A stretch of DNA of 50,093 nucleotides from Acidobacteriota bacterium (GCA_003165465.1 PLUM01000018.1:21960-72052), one strand, 5' to 3'. Positions 7,816-17,683 are shown, numbered from the stretch's first letter. Translations and numbers: made by a program. Notes: generated by a model from the letters alone, not told the origin.

Positions 7816-8961
7816 TCAAATCGTTTTGAGTACCCACGCGGCAATCACCAGCCGCTGAATTTCGCTCGTGCCTTCGTAAATTTCCGTGATGCGCGCGTCG
7901 CGGTACATGCGTTCAACCGGATACTCGGCGCTGTAACCGTTGCCGCCGTGAATCTGCATGGCCTTGTGCGCCGCGCGCGTGGCCAGCTCCGAGGCGAAAA
8001 GTTTTGCGATCGACGCCTCCATCGTAAAGCGTCCGCCGGTATCCTGCTTCCAGGCCGCCTTGCGCACGAGCAGGCGCGCCGCGTCGATTTCCGTGGCCAT
8101 GTCGGCCAGCATGAATTGAATGGCCTGGAAATCCGCGATGGGGTGGCCAAACGCCTGCCGCTCGTGTGAGTAGCGCAGCGCCTCGTCCAGAGCGCCCTGC
8201 GCGATGCCGGTGGCCTGCGCGGCAATCCCAATGCGGCCGCCATCGAGCGTTGAAAGCGCGATCTTATATCCCTCGCCTTCATTTCCGATGCGGTTTCCAA
8301 CAGGCACTTCGCAATCGGTGAACGAAATCTCGGCGCAGGCCGTGGCGTGGATGCCGAGTTTTTTTTCTTCCTTGCCCACCTTAAAACCGGGCGTGCCGCG
8401 CTCGACGATCAGCGCCGTGATCCCCTTTTCGCCCTTCGCCGCGTCCGTATTGACGTAGACGATGGCCGCGTCGGCCACGCCGCCGTTCGTGATCCAGGCT
8501 TTCGCGCCGTTGATGATGTAGCCATCGCCCTTGCGCACCGCTTTGGTCGCGAGCGCCGCCGCGTTTGAGCCCGCCTGCGGCTCGGTAAGCGCGTAGCAGC
8601 CGATTTTTTCGCCGTGCGCATAGGGCGCGAGGAAACGTTTCTTTTGCTCTTCCGTGCCGAAGCGGTGAATCGGATCGCAGTACAGCGAATTTTGCACGGA
8701 CAGAATCACGCCGGTCGAAGCGCAGACGCGGGAAATTTCCTCGATGACGATGGAATAGGAGATGTGGTCGAACCCCGCGCCGCCTTCGGATTCGGGCAAC
8801 GCCACGGCCGCCAGGCCCAGTTCCGCGGCCTTGCGAAACGTTTCGCGCGGGAAGTGGCCGGTCTCGTCCAGTTCGCGCGCGTGCGGCTTCACTTCATTTT
8901 CGGCGAACTCCCGCACCGTGCGCTGGAGCAATGTTTGTTCTTCGGTGAGAGAAAAGTTCAA
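7816..8961 (-). CDS. Acyl-CoA dehydrogenase (butyryl/short-chain type)
   Basis: FAD enzyme of 381 residues that introduces the alpha-beta double bond in acyl-CoA esters, passing electrons to an electron-transfer flavoprotein. Diagnostic segments are 'CYALTEPQAGSNAAALATKA', 'GAKAWITNGGVAD', 'ERQAFGHPIADFQAIQFMLA' and 'AMQIHGGNGYSAEYPVER'. The catalytic base is the Glu in 'EIYEGTSEIQRLVIA', placed as in short-chain (butyryl-CoA) dehydrogenases. The length is normal. It follows the HIT gene on the same strand after 41 bp and probably shares its transcript. A role in beta-oxidation or branched-chain amino acid breakdown fits; chain-length preference is inferred from the Glu position and similarity only. 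Confidence 0.9.
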   Translation of the reverse strand: MNFSLTEEQTLLQRTVREFAENEVKPHARELDETGHFPRETFRKAAELGLAAVALPESEGGAGFDHISYSIVIEEISRVCASTGVILSVQNSLYCDPIHRFGTEEQKKRFLAPYAHGEKIGCYALTEPQAGSNAAALATKAVRKGDGYIINGAKAWITNGGVADAAIVYVNTDAAKGEKGITALIVERGTPGFKVGKEEKKLGIHATACAEISFTDCEVPVGNRIGNEGEGYKIALSTLDGGRIGIAAQATGIAQGALDEALRYSHERQAFGHPIADFQAIQFMLADMATEIDAARLLVRKAAWKQDTGGRFTMEASIAKLFASELATRAAHKAMQIHGGNGYSAEYPVERMYRDARITEIYEGTSEIQRLVIAAWVLKTI

Positions 8962-9002
8962 CCGTGGCTCCGGGAATGCGCGTGCGGTTTACAGAGTCAG
9001 CT

Positions 9003-9485
9003 TTAGAGAACCAGCGCCTTGCGCAGCTTCGTGTACGTTACGGAAAGCTCTTCGGGCTGGAGGCGCGTTTCGCTCACCGTGGTCATGAAATTCGTGTCGC
9101 CCGTCCAGCGCGGCACGACGTGCAGATGCAGGTGATCGGCGATGCCCGCGCCGGCCGAGAGGCCCAGATTCATGCCGATATTGAAACCATCCGGATGGTA
9201 GGTGTCTTCGATCGCGGCCTGTACGCGCTGGGCAAGCAGCATCATTTCCCCAGCGGTATCTTTTTCAAGCCCAGAGAAATCCGCAGTGTGCGCGTACGGA
9301 ACGATCATCACGTGCCCCGCCGTATACGGGTAGCGATTCAGAATGACGAAATTTTTCACCGCGCGCTGGACGATCAACCATTCCTCGTCGCGCTCCGCCG
9401 CCTGCGCATTGCAGAAGACGCAACCCTCGAGGTTTTTGGGTTCGGCGACGTATCGGTAGCGCCAGGGAGTCCAGAGGTAATCCAT
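9003..9485 (-). CDS. HIT family nucleotide-binding protein
   Basis: 160 residues. The histidine triad 'HLHLHVVPRW' near residue 121 is the nucleotidyl-transfer/hydrolysis site. An N-terminal Cys pair in 'GCVFCN', with later His residues, probably holds zinc. 'FVILNRYPYTAGHVMIVPYA' is the usual second strand pair. Proteins of this size with the N-terminal 'MDYLWTPWRYRYV' are in the AP4A hydrolase/phosphorylase-like HIT branch, hydrolysing dinucleoside polyphosphates or adenylated compounds. It is the first gene of a pair with the acyl-CoA dehydrogenase 41 bp downstream. The linkage may be only transcriptional. Exact substrate unknown. Confidence 0.88.
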   Translation of the reverse strand: MDYLWTPWRYRYVAEPKNLEGCVFCNAQAAERDEEWLIVQRAVKNFVILNRYPYTAGHVMIVPYAHTADFSGLEKDTAGEMMLLAQRVQAAIEDTYHPDGFNIGMNLGLSAGAGIADHLHLHVVPRWTGDTNFMTTVSETRLQPEELSVTYTKLRKALVL

Positions 9486-9580
9486 AAGGAGTATTGGGGC
9501 CGCGGACGCGGGGCCAGTATCCGCAAGCTAATCTGCATTTCTCACAGCAAGTTCACAATCGCCACAGCGAAACAGGCGCT

Positions 9581-9670
9581 TTTCAGTGGCACAGGCTTCA
9601 GCCTGTGTGGGTTTGAATTTTGCGCGCGCTAAAATCAAAGGAACACAGGCTGAAGCCCGTGCCACTGAAA
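9581..9670. repeat. Inverted-repeat element, 'CACAGGCTTCAGCCTGTG' family, copy 1
   Basis: Arms TTTCAGTGGCACAGGC... (9581-9607) and its near reverse complement (9644-9670) flank a 36-bp AT-richer centre. Each arm itself contains a smaller palindrome (AGGCTTCAGCCT). It lies between HIT and HU genes. Related copies are at 15580-15660 and 32464-32546, with half-copies elsewhere. Confidence 0.8.
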
Positions 9671-9759
9671 CCCTTTAATCCCAGAACTGCATTTCTTCAC
9701 AATAAACTGTCCATCAAAAGAAAATAATTTCATTATTCGTGAGAAATGCGGGTTAGCCG

Positions 9760-10092
9760 TTAATTGTGCGGCGCGACTGGAGCGGAACCCGCGCCCGGCG
9801 CGCCCACGTTGACGTGGTCCTTCAACTCCTTGCTGGGCTTGAAAAACGGGATGTTCTTGGGCGGCACTTCGACCTTCGCGCCGGTCTTCGGATTGCGCCC
9901 GGTGCGGCCTCGGCGCTGCCGCGTGCGAAAACTGCCAAAGCCGCGGATTTCGATGCGGTCGCCGGATTGCAGCGCGCCAATGATGCTCTCGAAAATCGTT
10001 TCGACGACGGCTTCGGATTCTTTGCGTGGAAGTTCTGTGACGCGAACCACTTGCTCGACCAGGTCCGCCTTTGTCACGGTGGTATCACTCAT
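9760..10092 (-). CDS. HU/IHF family DNA-binding protein
   Basis: 110-residue nucleoid protein that binds and bends DNA as a dimer. The N-terminal helices 'VTKADLVEQVVRVTELPRKE', the turn 'IEIRGFGSFRTRQRRGRTG', and the beta-arm 'RNPKTGAKVEVPPKNIPFFK' with its intercalating Pro are all present. Ten to fifteen extra residues at the C-terminus are Ala/Gly/Pro-rich. It is downstream of rpsA (187 bp) on the same strand, the same order as rpsA-ihfB in many bacteria, which supports an IHF-beta-like role. The sequence alone does not separate HU from IHF. Confidence 0.92.
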   Translation of the reverse strand: MSDTTVTKADLVEQVVRVTELPRKESEAVVETIFESIIGALQSGDRIEIRGFGSFRTRQRRGRTGRNPKTGAKVEVPPKNIPFFKPSKELKDHVNVGAPGAGSAPVAPHN

Positions 10093-10279
10093 CGGTGTAT
10101 GCTCCGGCTCAATCTAAAATTACGCCACGGGATGCCAGGCTGTGGCGCGTTCCAGGAATGCTCCACCGGCTCGCCGGAAAAATCTCGCCCAGCGAGCCTC
10201 TTTGGTGGCAATTCCATATCATTAAATGAGGCTTAAGGGAAATAGTATTTATAATCCGCCCAGGGCGCTGCCGGAGCGG

Positions 10280-12256
10280 TTACGTGGAACGCTTGGCCAT
10301 GATCGCATCGCCGATCGTGGCTTTTGCCGAGGTTTTCGACGCCCGGTAATCGTCCATGTCGCGGCGTTCCGCCTGCTTTTGCGCGCCACGGTAGCTGAGC
10401 CCGATTTTATGCTGGTCCCGGCTGATCTTGACGATCTTGAATTCGTAATCGCGGCCTGGATCGAGCAGTCCGCTCTGCCGAACTCCGGGACGCGGCGGCG
10501 GGGCTGGCCTGTCACCCTTGTCACCCTTGCCGCGGCGTTCGTCGATTTCCGAAATGTGGCAGAGGCCTTCGATGCCCTCGGCCAGGTCGACAAATGCGCC
10601 AAAGGTCGTCACGCGCGACACTTTTCCGCGAACCAGATCGCCCACCTTGTGCTTCTCAAACCACGACGACCAGATGTCGTTGACCTGTTTCACTCCGAGC
10701 GAAACGCGACGCGCCCCCTGCTCGATCTTCAAAACCTTGGCCTCAACCGTGTCGCCCTTCTTATAGACTTCGGAAGGATTCTTGATCTTCCCGGTCCAGG
10801 AAATATCGCTGACGTGAATGAGGCCGTCGAATCCCTCCTCGATTTCGAGGAAGGCTCCGAATTCGGTGAGGTTGCGAATTTTCCCGGTCACCACTGTTCC
10901 GACCGGATACTTTTCCGCGAGTTGCTGCCACGGATCGGCCTGCGCCTGCTTCATGCCCAGCGAAATTCGCCGTTCCTTGGGATCGACGCCCAATACGATG
11001 ACTTCGACTTCGTCGTCCACTTTGACGAGCTTCGAGGGATGCTGCTTGCGCTTGGACCATGTCATCTCGCTGACGTGCACGAGGCCCTCAATGCCCGGCT
11101 CCAGCTCGACAAACGCGCCGTAATCCGTGAGGCCCCTGATCTTGCCCTTGAGCTTCGATCCCTGCGTGTAGCGCTCCACCACCGAGGCCCAGGGATCGGG
11201 CATCAGTTGCTTGCGCCCGAGCGAAACGCGGCCCTTTTCCTTGTCGTACTTCAGAATCTTGACTTCCACTTCCTCGCCCGGCGAAACGGCGTCCAGCGGG
11301 CTTTCCACGCGGCCCCAGGACATATCTGTGATGTGCAGCAGCCCGTCGATCCCGCCCAGGTCCACGAACGCGCCGTAACCCGTGACGTTCTTGACCACGC
11401 CGCGCACAATCTGCCCCTCGGCCATGTTGTCGAGCAAAGCCTGCCGCTGCGACGCCACCTGCTCGTCGAGAATCGCGCGCCGGCTGACGACCACGTTGCC
11501 GCGCTTGCGATTCATCTTCAGTACGCGGACGGTAATGTCCCGGCCCTTCCATTCGTTCAGGTCACGCACCGGGTGCAGATCGGCTTGCGACGCCGGCAAA
11601 AAGGCGCGCACGCCGATGTCCACCACCAGGCCGCCCTTGATGCTGTCCACGATCTTTCCGGTGATGTCGGTCTTGGCTCGGTAAGCCTCTTCAATCTTGC
11701 CCCAGACGCGGCGCCGCCGTACGCGCTGGTACGACAGCAGTACCATCCCTTCCTTGCGCTCGCCCGTGCGCTGGATTTCGACCGGCTGCCCGACCATCAG
11801 AGGAAATGGGCCGTCCAGCTCCGCGAATTCCTGCGCGGGGATCAGTCCTTCGGTTTTTCCGCCGAGGTTCACGACCACGCCCAAATCGGTAATCGCCACG
11901 ACTTGGCCCGACTCGATCTCGCCCTCCGCCGGCGCCTGATGCGGCACGGCGTACTGCTCCATGAGCTGTTCCATCTCCTCGTGTGATTCCGTCGAAGGCT
12001 CTCCGGAATCCGCTGCGGCTTCCACTGTTTCGCTCACATTGGTATGTTCGACGGCTGCAATTCCGTCCGGCGCGGCCACGGGCTCAGCGGGAGTCACGGT
12101 AACAACGGCCGGCTCCACAGCGGCAATGGGTTCTTGCGCCTGAACCGCAGCCTGCGCGGTTTCTACGTTTGTTGTTTGTTCCGGCGCCGCTGCTGCGGCG
12201 GTTGCGCTTTGTCCGGCGGATAGCTCCGCGCCGGGGTTTTCGTTATCGGAAAACAT
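10280..12256 (-). CDS. rpsA: 30S ribosomal protein S1
   Basis: 658-residue RNA-binding ribosomal protein that helps mRNA docking on the 30S subunit. Six S1 domains follow each other; typical cores are 'GGLVVDIGVRAFLPASQ', 'GYGAFVDLGGIDGLLHITDM', 'DYGAFVELEPGIEGLVHVSE', 'EFGAFLEIEEGFDGLIHVSD' and 'TFGAFVDLAEGIEGLCHISE'. The last domain carries a Pro/Gly/Asp-rich insert ('KGDRPAPPPRPG'). An N-terminal extension of roughly 110 residues, rich in Ala, Val, Glu and Pro, precedes the first domain. ATG 12256 is chosen because GGAGG stands seven bases before it; the frame is open to 12421 but that part is not supported. HU lies downstream on the same strand. Confidence 0.95.
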   Translation of the reverse strand: MFSDNENPGAELSAGQSATAAAAAPEQTTNVETAQAAVQAQEPIAAVEPAVVTVTPAEPVAAPDGIAAVEHTNVSETVEAAADSGEPSTESHEEMEQLMEQYAVPHQAPAEGEIESGQVVAITDLGVVVNLGGKTEGLIPAQEFAELDGPFPLMVGQPVEIQRTGERKEGMVLLSYQRVRRRRVWGKIEEAYRAKTDITGKIVDSIKGGLVVDIGVRAFLPASQADLHPVRDLNEWKGRDITVRVLKMNRKRGNVVVSRRAILDEQVASQRQALLDNMAEGQIVRGVVKNVTGYGAFVDLGGIDGLLHITDMSWGRVESPLDAVSPGEEVEVKILKYDKEKGRVSLGRKQLMPDPWASVVERYTQGSKLKGKIRGLTDYGAFVELEPGIEGLVHVSEMTWSKRKQHPSKLVKVDDEVEVIVLGVDPKERRISLGMKQAQADPWQQLAEKYPVGTVVTGKIRNLTEFGAFLEIEEGFDGLIHVSDISWTGKIKNPSEVYKKGDTVEAKVLKIEQGARRVSLGVKQVNDIWSSWFEKHKVGDLVRGKVSRVTTFGAFVDLAEGIEGLCHISEIDERRGKGDKGDRPAPPPRPGVRQSGLLDPGRDYEFKIVKISRDQHKIGLSYRGAQKQAERRDMDDYRASKTSAKATIGDAIMAKRST

Positions 12257-12461
12257 CTGACTGCCTCCAGTGAGGTCCATATCCTTGCTTCCAACAGGAA
12301 ACGCCCGAGTTAGCTTCCGTATCACGGGCGAGTCACGAGGTAGTGCAAAGGAAGGAAGCGCGGCTTCCCACCCAGGTGCCGCACTCAGGGGATGATACCC
12401 GCGCCCCGTGGCCCCTGTCAATCAAACTAGGCGCGTGGTGCGGAGGGAAGTCGGGTGTTCA

Positions 12462-12532
12462 GAGTCGAGAGTTAAGAGTTCAGAGTTAAGAGTTGAGAGT
12501 TAAGAGTTCAGAGTTGAGAGTTGAGAGTTTGT
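12462..12532. repeat. Tandem GAGAGTT/AAGAGTT/CAGAGTT heptamers
   Basis: About ten consecutive 7-bp units of the pattern (G/A/C)AGAGTT run through this 70-bp tract upstream of rpsA. The same heptamer occurs at 6284-6303, 7665-7700 and, reversed, at 6384-6400 and 7736-7770. No coding sense. It may be a slippage-prone spacer or part of a mobile repeat. Confidence 0.7.
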
Positions 12533-12568
12533 CCCACAGAGCGAAGGATCGCTCTTATCGTCATAGCC

Positions 12569-12759
12569 AGTCCCGTCAGGGACGAAAGAACGTAGCCCAC
12601 CGCTTGAGCGGTGGGTATATGCGAGAACAAGAACCAAGCCCCGGAGGGGCGGCACACGACGCCATTCACGGTGTGCCGCCCCTCTGGGGCTTTGAATCAT
12701 CACGCTGCGCGCGCCCACCGCTGAAGCGGTGGGCTACGGAATTTCGTCCTTACGGGACT
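12569..12759. repeat. Nested inverted-repeat element between rpsA and gcdH
   Basis: Outer arms AGTCCCGT (12569-12576) and ACGGGACT (12752-12759). Next pair: GTAGCCCACCGCTTGAGCGG (from 12592) with its match ending GCGGTGGGCTAC (12725-12736). Innermost: AGCCCCGGAGGGGCGGCACA (from 12637) against the match ending at 12691. Each arm is itself a small hairpin. The whole can fold as a branched cruciform. The gap 12257-12944 otherwise holds heptamer repeats, a second CACGATT-type repeat (12783-12812) and presumably the divergent promoters. Confidence 0.7.
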
Positions 12760-12944
12760 TCAATCATCGCAACACCTTTCCACAAATCACAAATCACGAT
12801 TCACGAATCACGCTTCCCCGCGCATCGTCCGCTTGCTGGGGTCAAACGCGGCGCGCTAGAATGAGCAGCGCGACAAACGTCCGATCCGAATCGGACTTGC
12901 CGCACGGCCTTTTCTTTCTTGCGAAATACTAGAAGGAGAATTTG

Positions 12945-14117
12945 ATGCCCCCCTTTCCCGGCGTGGATTTTCTGGATTTCGATTCCCTGCTCAATGACGA
13001 AGAGTTGATGGCGCGAAAAACGGCGCGGCAATTTGTGGACGAGCACGTCATCCCCATCATCGAAAAACACAATCGCGAAGCGACTTTCCCGATGGGCCTC
13101 CTTCCGAAGCTGGGCGACCTGGGATTTTTTGGTGCGAACCTCGAAGGCTACGGCTGCGCCGGAATGTCCAACGTCGCCTATGGCCTGGTGATGCAGGAGC
13201 TGGAGCGCGGCGACTCCGGATTGCGCAGCTTCGCTTCCGTGCAGAGCGCGCTGGTCATGTATCCCATCCACTCCTACGGCTCCGACGCGCAAAAGGACAA
13301 ATGGCTGCCGCGCCTGCAAAGCGGAAATGCCGTGGGGTGCTTCGGCCTCACCGAGCCGCAATTCGGTTCAAACCCCGGCGGCATGTTGACGCGCGCCGTG
13401 CTGCGCGGCGACCGTTACATTCTCAACGGCGAAAAAATGTGGATCACCAACGGATCGATCGCCGACGTCGCCATCGTCTGGGCGCGCTGCGATGACGAAA
13501 AGATTCGCGGCTTCCTCGTGGAAAAAGGCACGAAAGGTTTCAAGGCCTGGGACGTGCACGGAAAACTTTCGCTGCGCGCCTCCATCACTTCGGGACTGGC
13601 CATGACCGATTGCGAAATTCCCGCCGAAAACGCGCTTCCCGGCGTTACGGGATTGAAAGGCCCGCTCAGTTGCCTGACGCAGGCGCGCTACGGCATCGGC
13701 TGGGGAGCGATCGGCTCGGCGATGGCCTGCTACGACACGGCGCTGCAATACGCGAAAACGCGCAAGCAGTTTCAGAATAAGCCGATCGCGTCGCACCAGC
13801 TCGTGCAGGACAAGCTCGTCTTCATGATCACCGAAATATCGAAGGCGCAACTCCTCGCGCTGCACATTGGCAAGCGAAAAGACCAGAACCACGTGGACCC
13901 CGCGCACATCTCCATGCTGAAGATGAACAACGTGTGGATGGCCATGGAAACGGCCCGCAAGGCGCGCGATATTCTGGGCGCCAACGGTATCGTCGACGAT
14001 TACTGCGTCATGCGCCACATGAACAACCTCGAATCGGTTTACACCTACGAGGGCACGCATGACATTCATCGCCTGGTGATCGGCGAGCGCGTGACAGGCA
14101 TCCCCGCGTATTTTTGA
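12945..14117 (+). CDS. gcdH: Glutaryl-CoA dehydrogenase-like acyl-CoA dehydrogenase
   Basis: 390-residue FAD enzyme that oxidises and decarboxylates glutaryl-CoA to crotonyl-CoA in lysine/tryptophan and aromatic breakdown. Segments typical of this branch are 'GDLGFFGANLEGYGCAGMSN', 'CFGLTEPQFGSNPGGMLTRA', 'GEKMWITNGSIADVAIVWAR', 'ARYGIGWGAIGSAMACYDTA' and 'NLESVYTYEGTHDIHRLVIG'. The last carries the catalytic Glu. The GCDH pattern (GTHDIH, R in 'QARYGIGWG') separates it from the short-chain enzyme at 7816. ATG 12945 has AGAAGGAG upstream; the TTG just before it is not needed. Single gene, with a hairpin 50 bp downstream. Glutaryl specificity is inferred from similarity. Confidence 0.88.
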   Translation: MPPFPGVDFLDFDSLLNDEELMARKTARQFVDEHVIPIIEKHNREATFPMGLLPKLGDLGFFGANLEGYGCAGMSNVAYGLVMQELERGDSGLRSFASVQSALVMYPIHSYGSDAQKDKWLPRLQSGNAVGCFGLTEPQFGSNPGGMLTRAVLRGDRYILNGEKMWITNGSIADVAIVWARCDDEKIRGFLVEKGTKGFKAWDVHGKLSLRASITSGLAMTDCEIPAENALPGVTGLKGPLSCLTQARYGIGWGAIGSAMACYDTALQYAKTRKQFQNKPIASHQLVQDKLVFMITEISKAQLLALHIGKRKDQNHVDPAHISMLKMNNVWMAMETARKARDILGANGIVDDYCVMRHMNNLESVYTYEGTHDIHRLVIGERVTGIPAYF

Positions 14118-14167
14118 AGACCGGGCGCGGACTTTACTTGAAGCTATCCCATAAATGGTTTTTGGAG

Positions 14168-14187
14168 GTCGCGGCTTCAGCCGCGAC
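14168..14187. repeat. Hairpin GTCGCGGC-TTCA-GCCGCGAC downstream of gcdH
   Basis: Perfect 8-bp stem with TTCA loop, about 50 bp after the gcdH stop. No T-run follows, so it is more likely a half-copy of the palindromic repeat family (GGCTTCAGCC core) than a classical terminator, though it could still help end transcription. Confidence 0.5.
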
Positions 14188-14307
14188 GTTCAGGGACCTA
14201 AAAGATAAGAGCTTTAGCCCCTGAAGTCCTGTCGTGTTTGAATGGTTGGCGATTTATGAAATGACTTCTTGCAGTGCGCCAACATTGAGATTGAGGAGGA
14301 GGCCTTG

Positions 14308-15576
14308 ATGTTTCGCAACAGCGGCGGCTCGGCGCATGTCCTGCCATTCGTATCGCACGCCATTTTTCTGGCGGCCATGCTGCTGGCGGCGTTTATCGCG
14401 CCCGCATCGGCGCAGGAAAAACCGAAGGTCCGCACAATCACCGCGTTCATTCGCCTTGACCCGGCCCAATACAAACAGCAGGTGGCCGACACCGTGGCGA
14501 TGCTGCGCAACGCCAAGGCGCGCTACGAACTGGCCGGGTACGAAGCGCAAACCATACGCATCTCCACGCAGCCGTTTCCCGAATACACGCGCGGCATGTC
14601 CCGGCAAGCGGCGCTCGCGTTTTTTCATGACCTCGACGCGCTCGCGAAACAAGAAAACGTCTCGATCGCCATCGGCCCCGCGTTGATGGACGAAAAGGAC
14701 GATCCCGCGCAGGCGGAGCTTCTGGGAGAAATTTTGGCGCCGGCCAGCCACCTGTACGGCAGCGTTGTCGTGGCCGGAAGCGATGGCGTTCACTGGAAGG
14801 GCGTTCACGCGGCGGCCAGCCTCATGAAATATCTCGAGGATCACAGCGACATGGGCCTCGGGAATTTCCGCTTTGCGGCCATTGCCAACGTGCCGGCCTA
14901 CACGCCGTTTTATCCCGCTGCGTATCACCAGGGACAGGGACATCAATTTGCCATCGCGCTGGAATCCGCGAACGTCGTCGCCGCCGTGATGGCCGTGCAG
15001 CGCGACCAGGAAGCCACGCGCCAGGCATTGATCTCTGAACTGGGAATGCACGCTAGGGCCGTGGAAGACATCGCCAGCAAGATCGATCAGGACACCGGCT
15101 GGACCTACCTGGGCCTCGATCTTTCTCCCGCGCCCATGAAAACGGCTTCCATCGGATCGGCCATCGCTGGATTTACGGGCAAACGATTCGGCACCAGCGG
15201 CACGCTGACCGCCGTGGCCACGATTACTTCTGCGTTGCGCGACATTTCCGTGAAAAAGGTGGGCTATTCGGGCGTGATGATGCCTGTGTTGGAAGACACG
15301 CGCCTCGCCCAACTCTGGGGCGAGGGCGCGCTCTCCATGGACCAACTCCTGGCCTATTCGACGGTCTGCGGCACGGGGCTGGATACGATTCCACTGCCCG
15401 GCGACGTCACCGTGCAGCAACTCGAGCGCATCGTCGGCGACGTCGCAACGCTCTCCGCGAAATTATCGAAGCCGCTCAGCGCGCGGCTTCTCCCGGTTCC
15501 CGGCGCAAAGCCCGGCGACCAGACCGCGTTCGACGATCCGAACCTGGTCAACACCATCATCCAGCCGCTGCCGTAA
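14308..15576 (+). CDS. DUF711 family protein with a signal peptide
   Basis: 422 residues. ATG 14308 has GGAGGAGG nine bases upstream. A signal peptide ('HAIFLAAMLLAAFIAPASAQ', cleavage likely after ASA) is followed by the DUF711/PFL-like body: 'RTITAFIRLDPAQYKQQV', 'GYEAQTIRISTQPFPEY', 'DMGLGNFRFAAIANVPAYTP', 'YLGLDLSPAPMKTASIGSAI', 'VKKVGYSGVMMPVLEDTRLA' and 'YSTVCGTGLDTIPLPGD'. Usual members of this glycyl-radical-related fold family are cytosolic and of unknown activity. An exported version is unusual and suggests a periplasmic role. It stands alone, followed closely by a repeat element. Family is confident, function unknown. Confidence 0.85.
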   Translation: MFRNSGGSAHVLPFVSHAIFLAAMLLAAFIAPASAQEKPKVRTITAFIRLDPAQYKQQVADTVAMLRNAKARYELAGYEAQTIRISTQPFPEYTRGMSRQAALAFFHDLDALAKQENVSIAIGPALMDEKDDPAQAELLGEILAPASHLYGSVVVAGSDGVHWKGVHAAASLMKYLEDHSDMGLGNFRFAAIANVPAYTPFYPAAYHQGQGHQFAIALESANVVAAVMAVQRDQEATRQALISELGMHARAVEDIASKIDQDTGWTYLGLDLSPAPMKTASIGSAIAGFTGKRFGTSGTLTAVATITSALRDISVKKVGYSGVMMPVLEDTRLAQLWGEGALSMDQLLAYSTVCGTGLDTIPLPGDVTVQQLERIVGDVATLSAKLSKPLSARLLPVPGAKPGDQTAFDDPNLVNTIIQPLP

Positions 15577-15579
15577 CAC

Positions 15580-15660
15580 AGTGGCACAGGCTTCAGCCTG
15601 TGTTCTTTTGACTTTAGCTTGCCGCAAATCAAAACTACACAGGCTGAAGCCTGTGCCACT
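15580..15660. repeat. Inverted-repeat element, 'CACAGGCTTCAGCCTGTG' family, copy 2
   Basis: Arms AGTGGCACAGGCTTCAGC... and exact reverse complement at the right end, starting three bases after the DUF711 stop. The spacer TTCTTTTGACTTTAGC... is nearly the same as in copy 3 (32464-32546), so the whole unit, not only the arms, has been copied. Confidence 0.85.
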
Positions 15661-15860
15661 AAAAAACTCCCGGCTCGAAAACGCAAGCCGGCTCATCAAG
15701 ATCTCCTTTCAGAACACATTCATCAAAACGCGCGCCGATTCATTTGGTGCGCCGCGCCGCTTGGTTTAGGATAGGGCATGGCTTTGCGGGCATCGCGCGC
15801 ATAACAAAACCGTGTCCGGCGCGCGCCAGATCCAAACAAATTTAGTAAATGGGAGCTGCG

Positions 15861-16847
<987 letters not shown>

Positions 16848-16891
16848 AGACAGAAGTTATCTACGGTTTTGCAGGTTTTGCGGAGGCCCAC

Positions 16892-17683
16892 GTGCATCGC
16901 CATGCTCTCGGCTGCTGCGCCGTATTTCTTCTCCTCAGCCTGCTCCCCTGCGAAAACCTCTTCGCGCAGGGTGTTTGCGATCCGGGCAATGGTCCTCTGA
17001 ACCCCGCGCTGCCTGCCGCGATCACCCCCGCGGGAATCATTCAGGAATTCACGATCAAGGAAGCAAAATTCAAGGCGGCGCGGGATCGTTACGGCTACAC
17101 CTTGAACGTAACCGTTCAAACCCTGGACAATTACGGCCGCGTGGACGGGGAGTATCAACAAACTTCGGAGATCGTGCTGAAAGGCGACGGCAAGCGCGCG
17201 GAAAAAACAACGTTCGCCCCGCTGAGCACTCTCCGAAAATTGTCGCTTTCGCAGGACGATCTGGACGATTTTCGCGAACGCCTGCCCTTCCCCCTCACCC
17301 CGGATGAACTCCCGCACTTTTCGGTTTCCTATGTCGGCCAGCAGCATGTGGATCAGCTGAATGCGTACGTGTTTGACGTTTCTCCCAAATACCCGAAGAA
17401 GGAAATGAAACTCTTCGAGGGACGCATTTGGGTGGACGATCTGGACCTCATGATCGTGAAAACGTGCGGCAAACCCCGCGAAGATGAAAACATCAACCCT
17501 AAAAAGAAAAATGCCGTGGCCAACCTCACGCCTGTTTTCGTGACCTATCGGCAACCGTTTGACGGCCAATACTGGTTCCCAACCTACTCGCGCGCCGATG
17601 AGCTATTGCATTTTCCCACAGGCTTCGTTCATGTACGCGAGGTTGTGAAGTACTCCGATTACATGCCATTGATCCGAAAGTAG
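16892..17683 (+). CDS. Exported hypothetical protein (LolA-like beta fold possible)
   Basis: 263 residues from GTG 16892, with GGAGG five bases upstream. The signal peptide 'AVFLLLSLLPCENLFAQG' is clear. The mature part is beta-rich with 'YGYTLNVTVQTLDNYGRVDG', 'SVSYVGQQHVDQLNAYVFDV', 'FEGRIWVDDLDLMIVKTCGK' and 'QPFDGQYWFPTYSRADELL'. This pattern of 'variable conversion into Asp-containing wide strands' resembles outer-membrane lipoprotein-sorting (LolA/LolB, DUF-type) proteins seen often in Acidobacteria; that is inference from strand pattern. It lies 44 bp after glpX on the same strand, with a repeat element just downstream. No enzyme motif is visible. Confidence 0.7.
   Translation: MHRHALGCCAVFLLLSLLPCENLFAQGVCDPGNGPLNPALPAAITPAGIIQEFTIKEAKFKAARDRYGYTLNVTVQTLDNYGRVDGEYQQTSEIVLKGDGKRAEKTTFAPLSTLRKLSLSQDDLDDFRERLPFPLTPDELPHFSVSYVGQQHVDQLNAYVFDVSPKYPKKEMKLFEGRIWVDDLDLMIVKTCGKPREDENINPKKKNAVANLTPVFVTYRQPFDGQYWFPTYSRADELLHFPTGFVHVREVVKYSDYMPLIRK

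Noticed and set aside
10226..11986. Long open frame of 586 codons on the plus strand
   Set aside because: It is the antisense of rpsA, whose six S1 domains are unmistakable; the plus-strand product is His/Arg/Leu-rich with no domain.
12462..12532. Possible CRISPR array in the heptamer tract
   Set aside because: Units are 7 bp with no unique spacers and no cas genes.
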